A DNA stretch of 64,000 nucleotides from JAPPHA01 sp965220985 (GTDB lineage: Bacteria; Pseudomonadota; Alphaproteobacteria; Rhodobacterales; Rhodobacteraceae). Of the stretch, positions 27,580-36,792 are shown piece after piece. Every line of letters begins with the position of its first letter. Within the stretch, counting starts at the first letter, position 1. The stretch lies in assembly GCA_965220985.1 (NCBI GenBank), contig OZ244854.1, forward strand, positions 2,728,001 through 2,792,000, in the 5' to 3' direction. The notes under the pieces were generated by a model. That model searched no databases. It had not been told where the DNA came from and saw only the letters and a program-made list of their open reading frames with translations. The position numbers and the translations under genes are program-made.

Positions 27580-28857
27580 ATGCTTTTGCGCTTTGCCGTC
27601 GAGAACCATCTCTCTATCTGCAAGAGGCAAGAAATGGTGTTTGCAGCGTCATCGCTGAAGGATCCAACCGAAGGGCTGATCCACTGTGAGGCCGTGGAAA
27701 GTCGGGCGATCGTGCCAGCAGTCATCATCTATGGCGCAAACGCATCTGGCAAAACGAACTTTGTCGACGCTTTGTCGACAATGCGGACGATGGTCCTTTG
27801 GTCTCAAATCAAGGCCGATCCTGGCGGTGGGGTGCCACGTCGTGAATTCTTTCTGGATCCGAGTTCTTCGGAGAAGCCGTCGTGCTTTGAAATCGACTTC
27901 GTACTCGACGGCATTCGCTATCACTATGGATTCGAAGCAACGGACAAGGCGTTTACTTCGGAGTGGTTGTACCAAATCCCGAAGGCACACCGTCGAAAGC
28001 TCTACGAACGCAATGGCCAGAATTTTGACTTTGGCCGCTCGCTCAAGGGGCAGAATCTCAGCATCGCCCGCCTCACGCGTCCGAACAGCCTGTTTCTTTC
28101 CGCTGCGGCGCAAAACGGTCATGAACTGCTGTCGCTCGTCTACGAGTACTTTCAAGGCATGAAGTTCGCCGGTTCAATCTCCGCCCCAGAGTCGCAAGTT
28201 CCCTTTCGACGTGACGAAAATGGAATTGATCGACGCGTGGTTGACTTCCTGAAGTTTGTCGACACGGGAGTTGTCGGATACCGGAATAAGGAGACAGAAT
28301 TGTCGGAAGACACCCAAGCAAGCGTTCGGGAACCCAGGAAGTTGCCCAAAGGAATCACCGGACACGCACCGGGATCCAAGCCAGGCGGCGAAGTGAGGAC
28401 ACCGGAATTGGAACTTGCTCACCGTGGAAGTGGCGGGGAAGTCGTGCATCTTGATCTGGACTCGGAAAGCGCAGGAACACGGAGGCTGCTTGCAATTCTC
28501 AGCCAAGCGTTCAGAGCGATGGATGAGGGACGTCCTCTCATCGTTGATGAACTGGATGTCAGTCTGCATTCCTACGCGAGTGACGCAATACTCGGCCTGT
28601 TCTGTTCCCCTGCAATTAACAAAAATGGTGCGCAACTCATGGCGACGGCCCATGACACAAACTTGATGCAGTCAGATCTGCTGAGACGAGACCAGATTTG
28701 GTTTGCCGAAAAGAGTGCCGAGGGAGCCACCGAGATATTTCCACTGACGGACATTAGGACGCGGAAGGGAGACAATATTGAACTGGGATACCTGCAAGGA
28801 CGGTACGGAGCGATACCAAGCGGCAACACTTTGGTTTTGATGTTTGGAGCCTGGTAA
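27580..28857 (+). CDS. AAA-family ATPase (COG1106, OLD/RecF-like), probable defence-related
   Basis: A 425-residue SMC/RecF-like ATPase. The N-terminus MLLRFAVENHLSI and Walker A GANASGKTN (52-60) are typical of COG1106 proteins; the central segment is a coiled insertion; LDSESAGTRRLLAIL is the signature region, RPLIVDELDVSLH (about 318-330) is Walker B and MATAHDTNLM the switch region. Relatives occur in abortive-infection or restriction-linked loci, often with an RloB nuclease encoded next. No RloB-like gene follows, although an ATG sits immediately after the stop. GC content is visibly lower than that of the neighbouring operons, suggesting transfer. The exact function is unknown. Confidence 0.78.
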   Translation: MLLRFAVENHLSICKRQEMVFAASSLKDPTEGLIHCEAVESRAIVPAVIIYGANASGKTNFVDALSTMRTMVLWSQIKADPGGGVPRREFFLDPSSSEKPSCFEIDFVLDGIRYHYGFEATDKAFTSEWLYQIPKAHRRKLYERNGQNFDFGRSLKGQNLSIARLTRPNSLFLSAAAQNGHELLSLVYEYFQGMKFAGSISAPESQVPFRRDENGIDRRVVDFLKFVDTGVVGYRNKETELSEDTQASVREPRKLPKGITGHAPGSKPGGEVRTPELELAHRGSGGEVVHLDLDSESAGTRRLLAILSQAFRAMDEGRPLIVDELDVSLHSYASDAILGLFCSPAINKNGAQLMATAHDTNLMQSDLLRRDQIWFAEKSAEGATEIFPLTDIRTRKGDNIELGYLQGRYGAIPSGNTLVLMFGAW

Positions 28858-29383
28858 ATGGCAAGGTGCCCAATTGGCCCAATCACGAAACGAGGATCGA
28901 TAATGGAGCCAATGCTGGAAACTGCATGCCACGGAGTGCACAAGAGTTTCTCAGTTCGGAAATCGTGGATGGTTCCGAAAGTGCCCGCAACGGTTTGGGG
29001 CGAACTCGCTGTTCGAATCGGCTCCGTTGCGGCTTGAAGTTCAGGCCAAATGACCATCCGTAAGTTCAGCCGACAATTGATGCCTTCGGTTCCCTCGAAT
29101 CTCCGAACTCTGTAGCGACCAACCCCAACCCCAAAGGTTCGATCGTACCGATCGCTTGTGATCCACTGTTTCAACAGTGCCCATGCCGAGATCGCTGCCA
29201 GGTGAACAGCAGGCGCCAGATCGGGTGCACTTGACTTGAGCATCGTTGCGGGGCTGCCCGCTTTTCTCGGAGGGTTGCGGAATATTGTGACCGTCTCCCC
29301 GAATTCGACCACCCGATTGACAATTCAATGCTCGTCTGCATGGTGAAGGTTTCGATTGTCATCTTCCAGGAAAGGACCGGCCG
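28858..29383. other. Region of about 525 bases after the AAA ATPase, no supported gene
   Basis: An open frame of about 59 codons begins with ATG at 28858, directly abutting the ATPase stop, and ends in TGA near 29036. It reads MARCPIGPITKRG at the start but resembles neither RloB nor any partner I know. A longer minus-strand frame overlaps the ATPase and is likewise unrecognised. The last 60 bases carry the preT ribosome site AGGAAAGGA. Confidence 0.4.
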
Positions 29384-30724
29384 ATGACAGAGACGCAATC
29401 AGCAGCAGGCGTGATCGCGGGCAGGCTGGAAACCGAAGAGTACAAGCGGAATTTCGCCGATCTGCACCCGGCCATGGACCAGCACGAGGCGAAAGTGGCG
29501 GCGGATCGGTGCTACTTCTGCCATGACGCCCCCTGCGTGACAGCCTGTCCGACAACCATCGACATACCGTTGTTCATCCGACAGATCTCGACGGGAATGC
29601 CAAAGGCGTCCGCACGAACCATACTTGATCAGAACATCCTCGGCGGCATGTGCGCTCGCGCTTGCCCAACAGAAGTCCTGTGCGAAGAGGCCTGCGTTCG
29701 CCAGCTTGCCGAAGAGAAACCGGTCGAAATCGGTCGCCTGCAGAGATACGCGACTGACACTTTGATTGCCGCCGGTGAACATCCGTTCGAACGATCGGAG
29801 GATACGGGTTTTCGGGTGGCAGTTGTCGGGGCAGGTCCGGCCGGGCTTGCCTGCGCGCATCGGCTGTCGATGAAGGGTCACACGGTCACCGTCTTCGAAC
29901 CGAAGGCCAAACCTGGTGGCCTCAACGAGTACGGAATCGCGGCGTACAAGACCGTCGACGGATTTGCCCAAAGGGAAGTCGACTGGTTGCTGTCGATCGG
30001 CGGCATCGAAATCAAGCAGGGCCGGCTCGGCGACGACATCAGCATCGAAGGCCTGCAGGAATCCCATGATGCCGTTTTCATCGGCATCGGTCTTGCAGGC
30101 GTCAACGAACTCGTGGTCGACGGAGGCGAGGATGCCGGACATGTCGAGGACGCCATCGTGTTCATCGGCAAGCTGCGACAGGAATCCGATCTCGCCAACC
30201 TGTCCGTCGGTCGCGATCTGGTCGTCATCGGCGGCGGCATGACGGCAATCGATGCAGCGATACAGTCGAAACTTCTCGGCGCCGAAACGGTGACATTGGT
30301 CTATCGGCGCGGTCGCGACCAGATGAGCGCGTCAGCATTCGAACAGGATCTGGCGTTGAAGCGGGGCGTGCGGATCGAAACGGATGCGCGGCCCGTGCGA
30401 CTGGTCTCCGATGACGGCGCTCTCAGTGAGGTGGAATTTGTCCGCACCCGGACCGTCAACGGAAAAACCGAAGACACGGGGGCCCGGTTCAAGATCCGGG
30501 CTGATCAACTGTTTCGGGCAATTGGTCAGAAGCTGGTGGTGTCGGCGCAGGGAATGGAGGTCGACCGGGGCAAGATAACCGTCGATGCCAATGGCAGGAC
30601 GACCCTTGACGGGGTCTGGGCTGGAGGCGACTGCGCCAGCGGCGGCGACGATTTGACGGTGACCGCAGTCGCGCAGGGCCGCGATGCCGCCGAAGACATC
30701 AACCGCGTCCTCCTGCAGGGCTGA
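29384..30724 (+). CDS. preT: NAD-dependent dihydropyrimidine dehydrogenase, subunit PreT
   Basis: A 446-residue flavoprotein related to the glutamate synthase small subunit. The N-terminal domain has the cysteine clusters CYFCHDAPCVTACP and CARACPTEVLCEEACV for two [4Fe-4S] centres; VAVVGAGPAGLACAH is the FAD motif and VVIGGGMTAIDAA the NAD motif; the C-terminal AGGDCASGGDDLTVTAVAQG is the second FAD contact. It feeds electrons between NAD(H) and PreA in reductive uracil/thymine breakdown. It is the first gene of the pyrimidine operon and has AGGAAAGGA upstream. Confidence 0.93.
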   Translation: MTETQSAAGVIAGRLETEEYKRNFADLHPAMDQHEAKVAADRCYFCHDAPCVTACPTTIDIPLFIRQISTGMPKASARTILDQNILGGMCARACPTEVLCEEACVRQLAEEKPVEIGRLQRYATDTLIAAGEHPFERSEDTGFRVAVVGAGPAGLACAHRLSMKGHTVTVFEPKAKPGGLNEYGIAAYKTVDGFAQREVDWLLSIGGIEIKQGRLGDDISIEGLQESHDAVFIGIGLAGVNELVVDGGEDAGHVEDAIVFIGKLRQESDLANLSVGRDLVVIGGGMTAIDAAIQSKLLGAETVTLVYRRGRDQMSASAFEQDLALKRGVRIETDARPVRLVSDDGALSEVEFVRTRTVNGKTEDTGARFKIRADQLFRAIGQKLVVSAQGMEVDRGKITVDANGRTTLDGVWAGGDCASGGDDLTVTAVAQGRDAAEDINRVLLQG

Positions 30725-30806
30725 GACCTGCAGGTCATGGACGCATCAAACGACGCCATGATCACATGGCAACTGCAATCGTGCAGGCAACCGCGAGGAC
30801 GAATTG

Positions 30807-32099
30807 ATGGCCAATCTCGCCACTGAATTCGTCGGCGTGCGCTCGCCGAACCCGTTTTGGCTGGCTTCGGCACCGCCGACCGACAAGGAATACAACGTCA
30901 GGAGAGCGCTTGACCTTGGATGGGGAGGGGTGGTCTGGAAAACCCTCGGCCTCGACCCCCACATCGTCAATGTGAATGGGCCGCGCTACGGTGTCGTGAG
31001 AGGTGCCGACGGGCAACTCATCGGCATGAACAATATCGAGCTGATCACGGATCGGCCGCTCGACATCAACTTGCGTGAGATCAAGACGGTCAAGCGCGAC
31101 TTTCCTGACCGCGCGATCATCGTTTCGCTCATGGTTCCATGCGAAGAAGATGCGTGGGAATTCATTCTCGACAAGGTTGAAGACACCGGCGCGGACGGCG
31201 TGGAACTGAACTTCGGTTGCCCGCACGGAATGAGCGAAAGAGGGATGGGCTCGGCGGTTGGCCAGGTTCCCGAGTACATCGAAATGGTCACCCGCTGGTG
31301 CAAGGCCAACACGCGAATGCCCGTCATCGTCAAGCTGACCCCGAATGTCACAGATGTCCGGTACCCGGCGCGTGCCGCGCACAAGGGTGGGGCGGACGCC
31401 GTCAGCCTGATCAACACGCTGAACTCGATCACCAGTGTCGATCTCGACGATTTCTGTCCCGAGCCCGCGATCGATGGAAAAGGGACCCACGGGGGCTATT
31501 GTGGCCCGGCCGTGCGTCCGATCGCCTTGCACATGGTTGCCGAGATCGCCCGCGACCCCGAGACGAACGGCCTGCCGATTTCGGGAATCGGTGGCGTTGG
31601 AACCTGGCGCGATGCGGCCGAATTCATCGCTCTTGGCGCCGGCAACGTTCAGGTCTGCACCGCCGCGATGACCTATGGTTTCCGCATCATTCACGAACTG
31701 ACCGCCGGGCTCGAACATTGGATGGACCAGCAAGGCCACGAGGACATTGCCTCGATCGAGGGACGGGCAGTGGCGAACGTCACCGATTGGCAATACCTCA
31801 ATCTCAACTACGTCACCAAGGCGCAGATCGATCAGGACCTCTGCATCAAGTGCGGGCGTTGCTTTGCTGCCTGCGAGGACACCTCGCACCAGGCGATTGC
31901 CATGGGAGCCGACCGCACCTTCGAAGTCATCGACGAAGAGTGCGTCGCGTGCAATCTGTGCGTCAACGTCTGTCCGGTGGACAACTGCATCACGATGAAG
32001 CGCTTGCCGGTGGGAAGTCTCGATGAACGGACCGGCAAGGTCGTCGAAGCGAAAGCGGCGAACTGGACCGTTCATCCGAACAATCCGGCCGCAAAATAG
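30807..32099 (+). CDS. preA: NAD-dependent dihydropyrimidine dehydrogenase, subunit PreA
   Basis: A 430-residue protein: an FMN-binding TIM barrel resembling dihydroorotate dehydrogenase (NFGCPHGMSERGMGSAVGQ, PVIVKLTPNVTD, ISGIGGVGTWRDAAEFIALG) followed by a C-terminal ferredoxin domain with CIKCGRCFAACED and CVACNLCVNVCP. It reduces uracil or thymine to the dihydro form together with PreT. ATG at 30807 is preferred over the adjoining in-frame TTG. It lies 82 bases after preT. Confidence 0.94.
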   Translation: MANLATEFVGVRSPNPFWLASAPPTDKEYNVRRALDLGWGGVVWKTLGLDPHIVNVNGPRYGVVRGADGQLIGMNNIELITDRPLDINLREIKTVKRDFPDRAIIVSLMVPCEEDAWEFILDKVEDTGADGVELNFGCPHGMSERGMGSAVGQVPEYIEMVTRWCKANTRMPVIVKLTPNVTDVRYPARAAHKGGADAVSLINTLNSITSVDLDDFCPEPAIDGKGTHGGYCGPAVRPIALHMVAEIARDPETNGLPISGIGGVGTWRDAAEFIALGAGNVQVCTAAMTYGFRIIHELTAGLEHWMDQQGHEDIASIEGRAVANVTDWQYLNLNYVTKAQIDQDLCIKCGRCFAACEDTSHQAIAMGADRTFEVIDEECVACNLCVNVCPVDNCITMKRLPVGSLDERTGKVVEAKAANWTVHPNNPAAK

Positions 32100-32158
32100 G
32101 CGGCGAAACAGCAGATGGAGACATCCTTCATGACAACTCGCGAAACGGCGGAACGGTG

Positions 32159-33409
32159 ATGGCAGTCGCTGGCAGGAATCTGCGGCTCGACAAGGGTCGC
32201 CTTTGGGACAGCCTGATGGAAATGGCGACGATCGGACCCGGCATCGCCGGGGGCAACAACCGCCAGACACTGACTGACGCCGATGGAGTGGGCAGGAAAC
32301 TCTTCCAAAAGTGGTGCACTGACGCCGGACTGAGCGTGGGCGTCGACCGCATGGGGACGATGTACGCGCGACGCGAAGGCGAGGATCCGGACCTGCTGCC
32401 GGTTTGCGCGGGAAGTCATCTCGACACGCAACCGACAGGCGGAAAGTACGACGGGGTTCTTGGGGTTCTCGCTGCCCTCGAAATCGTCCGGACGCTGAAC
32501 GATCTCGACGTCAAGACCCGGAGACCGATCGAGATCATCAACTGGACCAACGAGGAAGGGACCCGTTTTGCGCCGCCCATGATGGCGTCAGGGGTCTACG
32601 CAGGTATTCACGAACTCGACTGGGCGTACAGCCGGGTGGACGCTGAGGGCAAGTCCTTCGGTGACGAGTTGAAGCGGATCGGTTGGGACGGCGAAGAGGA
32701 AGTTGGCGCCCGCAAGATGCATTCCTTCTTCGAACTCCACATTGAACAGGGGCCGATCCTCGAGGCCGAAGGTGTCGACATCGGTGTGGTGACCCATGGA
32801 CAGGGTCTGGCGTGGGTCGAGGTGACCCTGGTCGGCAAGGAGAGCCATACGGGAAGCACGCCCATGCCCATGCGCAGAAACGCGGGACTCGGCATGGCGC
32901 GCATCATCGACCGCGTGGACGAGATTGCCTGGTCCCACAAGCCGCATGCCGTAGGTGCCGCTGGGCACGTCGACGTCTATCCGAACAGCCGCAACGTGAT
33001 TCCGGGCCGTGCCGTCTTCACCGTCGATTTTCGTTCACCTGATCTCTCGGCGATCGAGGACATGGAAAAACGGCTTCGAGAAGCGGGCGCGGAGATCGCG
33101 TCCGATCTCGGACTGGAAATCAGCTTCGAAAAGGTGGGCGGGTTCGATCCGGTCACCTTCGACAGCGGTTGCGTTTCAGCCGTGCGCTCGGCGGCCGAAC
33201 GACTCGGCTATTCGCACATGAACCTGATTTCGGGTGCGGGACATGATGCATGCTGGATCAACAGGGTCGCGCCGACGGCGATGATCATGTGTCCATGCGT
33301 CGACGGATTGTCGCACAACGAAGCCGAGGAGATTTCGCCGCAGTGGGCCGAAGCGGGCGCCAATGTCCTGTTGCACGCGGTGCTCGATACGGCGGAGATC
33401 ATTTCGTGA
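32159..33409 (+). CDS. N-carbamoyl-beta-alanine amidohydrolase (Zn-dependent M20-type amidase)
   Basis: A 416-residue M20-like amidohydrolase. Metal ligands are visible in AGSHLDTQPTGGKYDG, NWTNEEGTRF, ELHIEQGPILE and DGLSHNEAEE. The family also includes allantoate amidohydrolase and hydantoin-utilisation carbamoylases; the position between dihydropyrimidine dehydrogenase and dihydropyrimidinase points to ureidopropionase, releasing beta-alanine, CO2 and ammonia. The start ATG at 32159 immediately follows an in-frame GTG at 32156. Confidence 0.9.
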   Translation: MAVAGRNLRLDKGRLWDSLMEMATIGPGIAGGNNRQTLTDADGVGRKLFQKWCTDAGLSVGVDRMGTMYARREGEDPDLLPVCAGSHLDTQPTGGKYDGVLGVLAALEIVRTLNDLDVKTRRPIEIINWTNEEGTRFAPPMMASGVYAGIHELDWAYSRVDAEGKSFGDELKRIGWDGEEEVGARKMHSFFELHIEQGPILEAEGVDIGVVTHGQGLAWVEVTLVGKESHTGSTPMPMRRNAGLGMARIIDRVDEIAWSHKPHAVGAAGHVDVYPNSRNVIPGRAVFTVDFRSPDLSAIEDMEKRLREAGAEIASDLGLEISFEKVGGFDPVTFDSGCVSAVRSAAERLGYSHMNLISGAGHDACWINRVAPTAMIMCPCVDGLSHNEAEEISPQWAEAGANVLLHAVLDTAEIIS

Positions 33410-33580
33410 GATTTTGTGGCGGAAGCCGGGAAGGTTCACCGCAACCGACTTGAATTCAGGGCCATGGGGCCGCATTCTTGACAATCCCCGGCCGCGTCAT
33501 GGGCGGACGTGTTTCATGGCGGGGGCGGAACTGTCGCAATTGTCCATCCGGGATTCCCACCGGTTTGAAGGAGTGAGAGC

Positions 33581-35041
33581 ATGAGCAAGGTCATCAAGGG
33601 CGGGACGGTCGTCACGGCTGACCGGACCTGGAAAGCGGACGTCCTGATCGAAGGTGAACGCATTGAGCGAATCGGCGAGGGACTGTCGGGCGATGAAGTG
33701 GTCGATGCGGAAGGAGCGTATGTCATCCCGGGCGGGATCGATCCGCACACCCATCTGGAAATGCCCTTCATGGGAACGACGGCGGCCGAGACCTTCGAAT
33801 CGGGAACCTGGGCCGCAGCCGCAGGCGGCACCACCATGCTGGTGGACTTCTGCCTGCCGGGCGAAGACGGCTCGATCAAGAACGCGATCAATGAGTGGCA
33901 TCGCAAGTCCGCGCCCCAGATCTGCAGCGACATCGGCTACCACATGGCCATCACCGGGTGGGACGAGTCCGTATTCAACGAAATGAAGGACGCCGTCGAC
34001 ATGGGCGTCAATTCCTTCAAGCATTTCATGGCCTACAAGGGCGCGCTGATGGTCGAGGATGACGAAATGTACGCCTCGTTTCAGCGTTGCGCGGAACTCG
34101 GCGCCCTGCCGATGGTCCACGCGGAGAACGGCGATATCGTCGCGGAACTCCAGCAAAAATACATCGCGCAGGGAATCACCGGTCCGGAAGGTCATGCCTA
34201 TTCGCGACCGCCGGAAGTCGAGGGCGAAGCGGCGAATCGCGCGATCATGATCGCGGATGCAGCCGATGTTCCGCTCTATATCGTGCACGTGTCCTGCGAG
34301 CAGGCGCACGAAGCGATCAGACGGGCGCGGCAAAAGGGCATGCGGGTCTACGGAGAGCCATTGATTCAGTTCCTCACGCTCGACGAGTCGGAGTATTTCG
34401 ACAAGAGCTGGGAACATGCAGCGCGTCGCGTGATGTCGCCCCCGTTCCGCAGCAAGGAGCATCAGGCAGGATTGTGGGCGGGTCTGCAGGCGGGGTCGCT
34501 GCAGGTTGTCGCCACCGACCATGCAGCGTTCACGACCGAACAAAAGCGCATGGGCATCGACAACTTCATGACCATTCCGAACGGGACGGGCGGGCTTGAG
34601 GAAAGACTCGCCGTTCTCTGGACCGAGGGCGTCGAGACGGGTCGCCTGACCATGAACGAGTTCGTCGCCGTGACGTCGACCAACATCGCAAAGATCCTCA
34701 ACATTTACCCGAAAAAAGGTGCAATCACCGAAGGGGCCGATGCCGACATCACCGTGTGGGATCCGTCGATCCACAAGACGCTATCGGCGAGCACGCAGAA
34801 GTCGGTTCTCGACTACAACGTGTTCGAAGGCTTCGAAGTGAAGGCGCAAGCGCGTTACACCTTGAGCCGGGGGGATGTCATCTGGGCATGGGGCCAGAAC
34901 TCCCAGCCCCAACCGGGACGCGGAAGGTTCGTGCCCCGCCCGCCGTTCCCCTCTGCCCACAAGGCTCTGTCGAAGTGGAAGGCTCTGAACAGTCCGCGGA
35001 AAATCGAGAGGGATCCGCTGAACATCCCGGCCGGCATTTGA
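33581..35041 (+). CDS. hydA: Dihydropyrimidinase
   Basis: A 486-residue amidohydrolase that opens the dihydropyrimidine ring. The dinuclear metal site is recognisable: HTH in GGIDPHTHLEMPF, the carboxylated lysine in NSFKHFMAYKG, the His of YIVHVSCEQ and the Asp of VVATDHAAFTT. KKGAITEGADADITVWDPS is the C-terminal beta-sandwich. Length and motifs are typical. GGAGTGAGAGC precedes the ATG. It is the fourth catabolic gene in the operon; the importer genes follow after 93 bases. Confidence 0.94.
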   Translation: MSKVIKGGTVVTADRTWKADVLIEGERIERIGEGLSGDEVVDAEGAYVIPGGIDPHTHLEMPFMGTTAAETFESGTWAAAAGGTTMLVDFCLPGEDGSIKNAINEWHRKSAPQICSDIGYHMAITGWDESVFNEMKDAVDMGVNSFKHFMAYKGALMVEDDEMYASFQRCAELGALPMVHAENGDIVAELQQKYIAQGITGPEGHAYSRPPEVEGEAANRAIMIADAADVPLYIVHVSCEQAHEAIRRARQKGMRVYGEPLIQFLTLDESEYFDKSWEHAARRVMSPPFRSKEHQAGLWAGLQAGSLQVVATDHAAFTTEQKRMGIDNFMTIPNGTGGLEERLAVLWTEGVETGRLTMNEFVAVTSTNIAKILNIYPKKGAITEGADADITVWDPSIHKTLSASTQKSVLDYNVFEGFEVKAQARYTLSRGDVIWAWGQNSQPQPGRGRFVPRPPFPSAHKALSKWKALNSPRKIERDPLNIPAGI

Positions 35042-35134
35042 CATGATGGGCCGTCATGTCGGTTTGCATTGCCGCCGAGACGAGGTGGCCAGTTGGCTTG
35101 ATCGTGCGGGTGATGCAGCAAGGACTGCCTGGTC

Positions 35135-35899
35135 ATGAACGCACCGGCGATCGATGCCCGCGGAGTCAACCTGACGTTTCAGACGTCGGACGGTCCGGTC
35201 GATGCGTTGAAGGACGTCAATCTGTCGATCAGCAAGGGCGAGTTCGTGTCGTTCATCGGACCCTCGGGTTGCGGCAAGACCACGCTTCTTCGCGTCATTG
35301 CCGACCTTGAACAGCCGACCGGCGGCGAAATTCTCGTCAACGGGATGACGCCCGAGGCTGCCCGCAAGGCGCGCGCCTACGGCTACGTCTTTCAAGCGGC
35401 TGGCCTCTATCCTTGGAGGACCATCGAAAAGAACGTGATGCTTCCGCTCGAGGTCATGGGTTATGATCGCGATGAACGCATCAGCCGTGCCCATGAGGCC
35501 TTGCGGCTGGTTGATCTGGAAGGGTTCGAGCGAAAGTACCCCTGGCAACTTTCGGGCGGCATGCAGCAGCGCGCATCGATCGCGAGAGCGCTGGCTTTCG
35601 ATGCCGACATCCTGTTGATGGACGAACCCTTCGGCGCGCTTGACGAGATCGTGCGTGACAGGCTCAACGAGGAATTGCTCGATCTGTGGGCACGCACCGG
35701 AAAGACCATTGCGTTCGTCACGCATTCGATCCCGGAGGCTGTCTACCTCTCGACCAGGGTCGTGGTCATGTCGCCGCGACCGGGGCGCGTGACCGACGTC
35801 ATTGAGAGCCCGTTGCCGGCAAAACGCGATCTCTCGATTCGCGACAGCGCCGATTTCCTCGAAATGGCGGCGCGGATTCGTGGCGGACTGCGCGCCTGA
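35135..35899 (+). CDS. ABC transporter ATP-binding protein (nitrate/taurine/pyrimidine-type)
   Basis: A 254-residue ATPase with Walker A GPSGCGKTT, Q-loop VFQAAGLYPWRTI, signature LSGGMQQR, Walker B ILLMDEPFGALD and switch His in VTHSIPEA. It belongs to the SsuB/TauB/ThiZ/RibX-like group that partners with NMT1-type binding proteins. It is the first gene of the importer segment downstream of the pyrimidine catabolic genes and is followed 17 bases later by the first permease. Confidence 0.92.
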   Translation: MNAPAIDARGVNLTFQTSDGPVDALKDVNLSISKGEFVSFIGPSGCGKTTLLRVIADLEQPTGGEILVNGMTPEAARKARAYGYVFQAAGLYPWRTIEKNVMLPLEVMGYDRDERISRAHEALRLVDLEGFERKYPWQLSGGMQQRASIARALAFDADILLMDEPFGALDEIVRDRLNEELLDLWARTGKTIAFVTHSIPEAVYLSTRVVVMSPRPGRVTDVIESPLPAKRDLSIRDSADFLEMAARIRGGLRA

Positions 35900-35916
35900 A
35901 TGGTGGTGGCGGCGAC

Positions 35917-36792
35917 ATGAACAGGGAGGGCGGATCGACACTGCCGATACTCGCTGTCGTGGCCGCGATCATCGTTGTTTGGTACGTCGGTGCGGTCATT
36001 CTCAACATGTCTTGGGTTCGCGATCAGGCTGAGCGCGCTGGTACCGAACTCGGAACGGTCGAACTGGTCGCCGAGACGCTTGAACAGGATCGGCCGCGTC
36101 TCCCCGCACCGCATCAGGTCGCGATCGAGATCTGGAACACCACCGTCGAAAAGAAGATCACCTCGAAACGAAGCCTCGTGTTTCACGGTTGGGTCACCTT
36201 GTCCGCGACCCTTCTCGGATTCGCCTTTGGGGCAGGACTCGGCATGCTGCTTGCGGTGGCGATCGTTCACGACCGGGCAACCGACTACAGCGTGATGCCG
36301 TTGGTCATCAGCTCTCAGACCATCCCGATACTGGCGCTGGCGCCGATGATCATTGTCGTTCTCAACGCCGTTGGTCTTTCGGGGCTGATCCCGAAGGCGA
36401 TCATATCGGCGTATCTGAGCTTTTTCCCGGTCGCGGTCGGAATGGTGTCTGGGTTTCGGAGCCCGGCGCAGCATGAACTCGATCTGATGAAGACCTACAA
36501 CGCATCACGCCCGCAGCTGATGTGGAAACTCCGTCTGCCGGCTTCGATGCCGTTTCTCTTCCCTTCGCTGAAGGTGGCGATCGCCGCAAGCCTCGTCGGC
36601 GCGATCGTCGGCGAGTTGCCCACGGGTGCCGTTGCCGGCCTCGGTGCGCGGCTCCTCGCGGGAAGCTACTACGGGCAAACCATCCAGATCTGGTCGGCGC
36701 TTCTGGTCGCGGCGGCCATGGCCGCCACCCTCGTGTTCCTGGTTGGTGGCGCTGAACGGCTGACGCGCCGGGTGATGGGAGCGGGCCCGTGA
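35917..36792 (+). CDS. ABC transporter permease (SsuC/ThiX-like)
   Basis: A 291-residue membrane protein. After one N-terminal helix (LPILAVVAAIIVVWYVGAVI) there is a 60-residue soluble segment, then five or so transmembrane helices. The ATPase-contact loop is HELDLMKTYNASRPQLMWKL. It overlaps the next permease by 4 bases (GTGA at 36789-36792). Two different permeases instead of one duplicated one suggest a heterodimeric channel. Confidence 0.9.
   Translation: MNREGGSTLPILAVVAAIIVVWYVGAVILNMSWVRDQAERAGTELGTVELVAETLEQDRPRLPAPHQVAIEIWNTTVEKKITSKRSLVFHGWVTLSATLLGFAFGAGLGMLLAVAIVHDRATDYSVMPLVISSQTIPILALAPMIIVVLNAVGLSGLIPKAIISAYLSFFPVAVGMVSGFRSPAQHELDLMKTYNASRPQLMWKLRLPASMPFLFPSLKVAIAASLVGAIVGELPTGAVAGLGARLLAGSYYGQTIQIWSALLVAAAMAATLVFLVGGAERLTRRVMGAGP

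Noticed and set aside
28572..29312. Minus-strand 246-codon frame after the AAA ATPase
   Set aside because: Overlaps the ATPase C-terminus, no known domain; kept as unexplained sequence rather than a gene.
30762..32270. Minus-strand open frame of about 502 codons opposite preA
   Set aside because: Shadow of a GC-rich coding sequence; preA on the other strand has full motifs.
33497..34774. Minus-strand open frame opposite dihydropyrimidinase
   Set aside because: Composition of a mirror frame, no recognisable domain.
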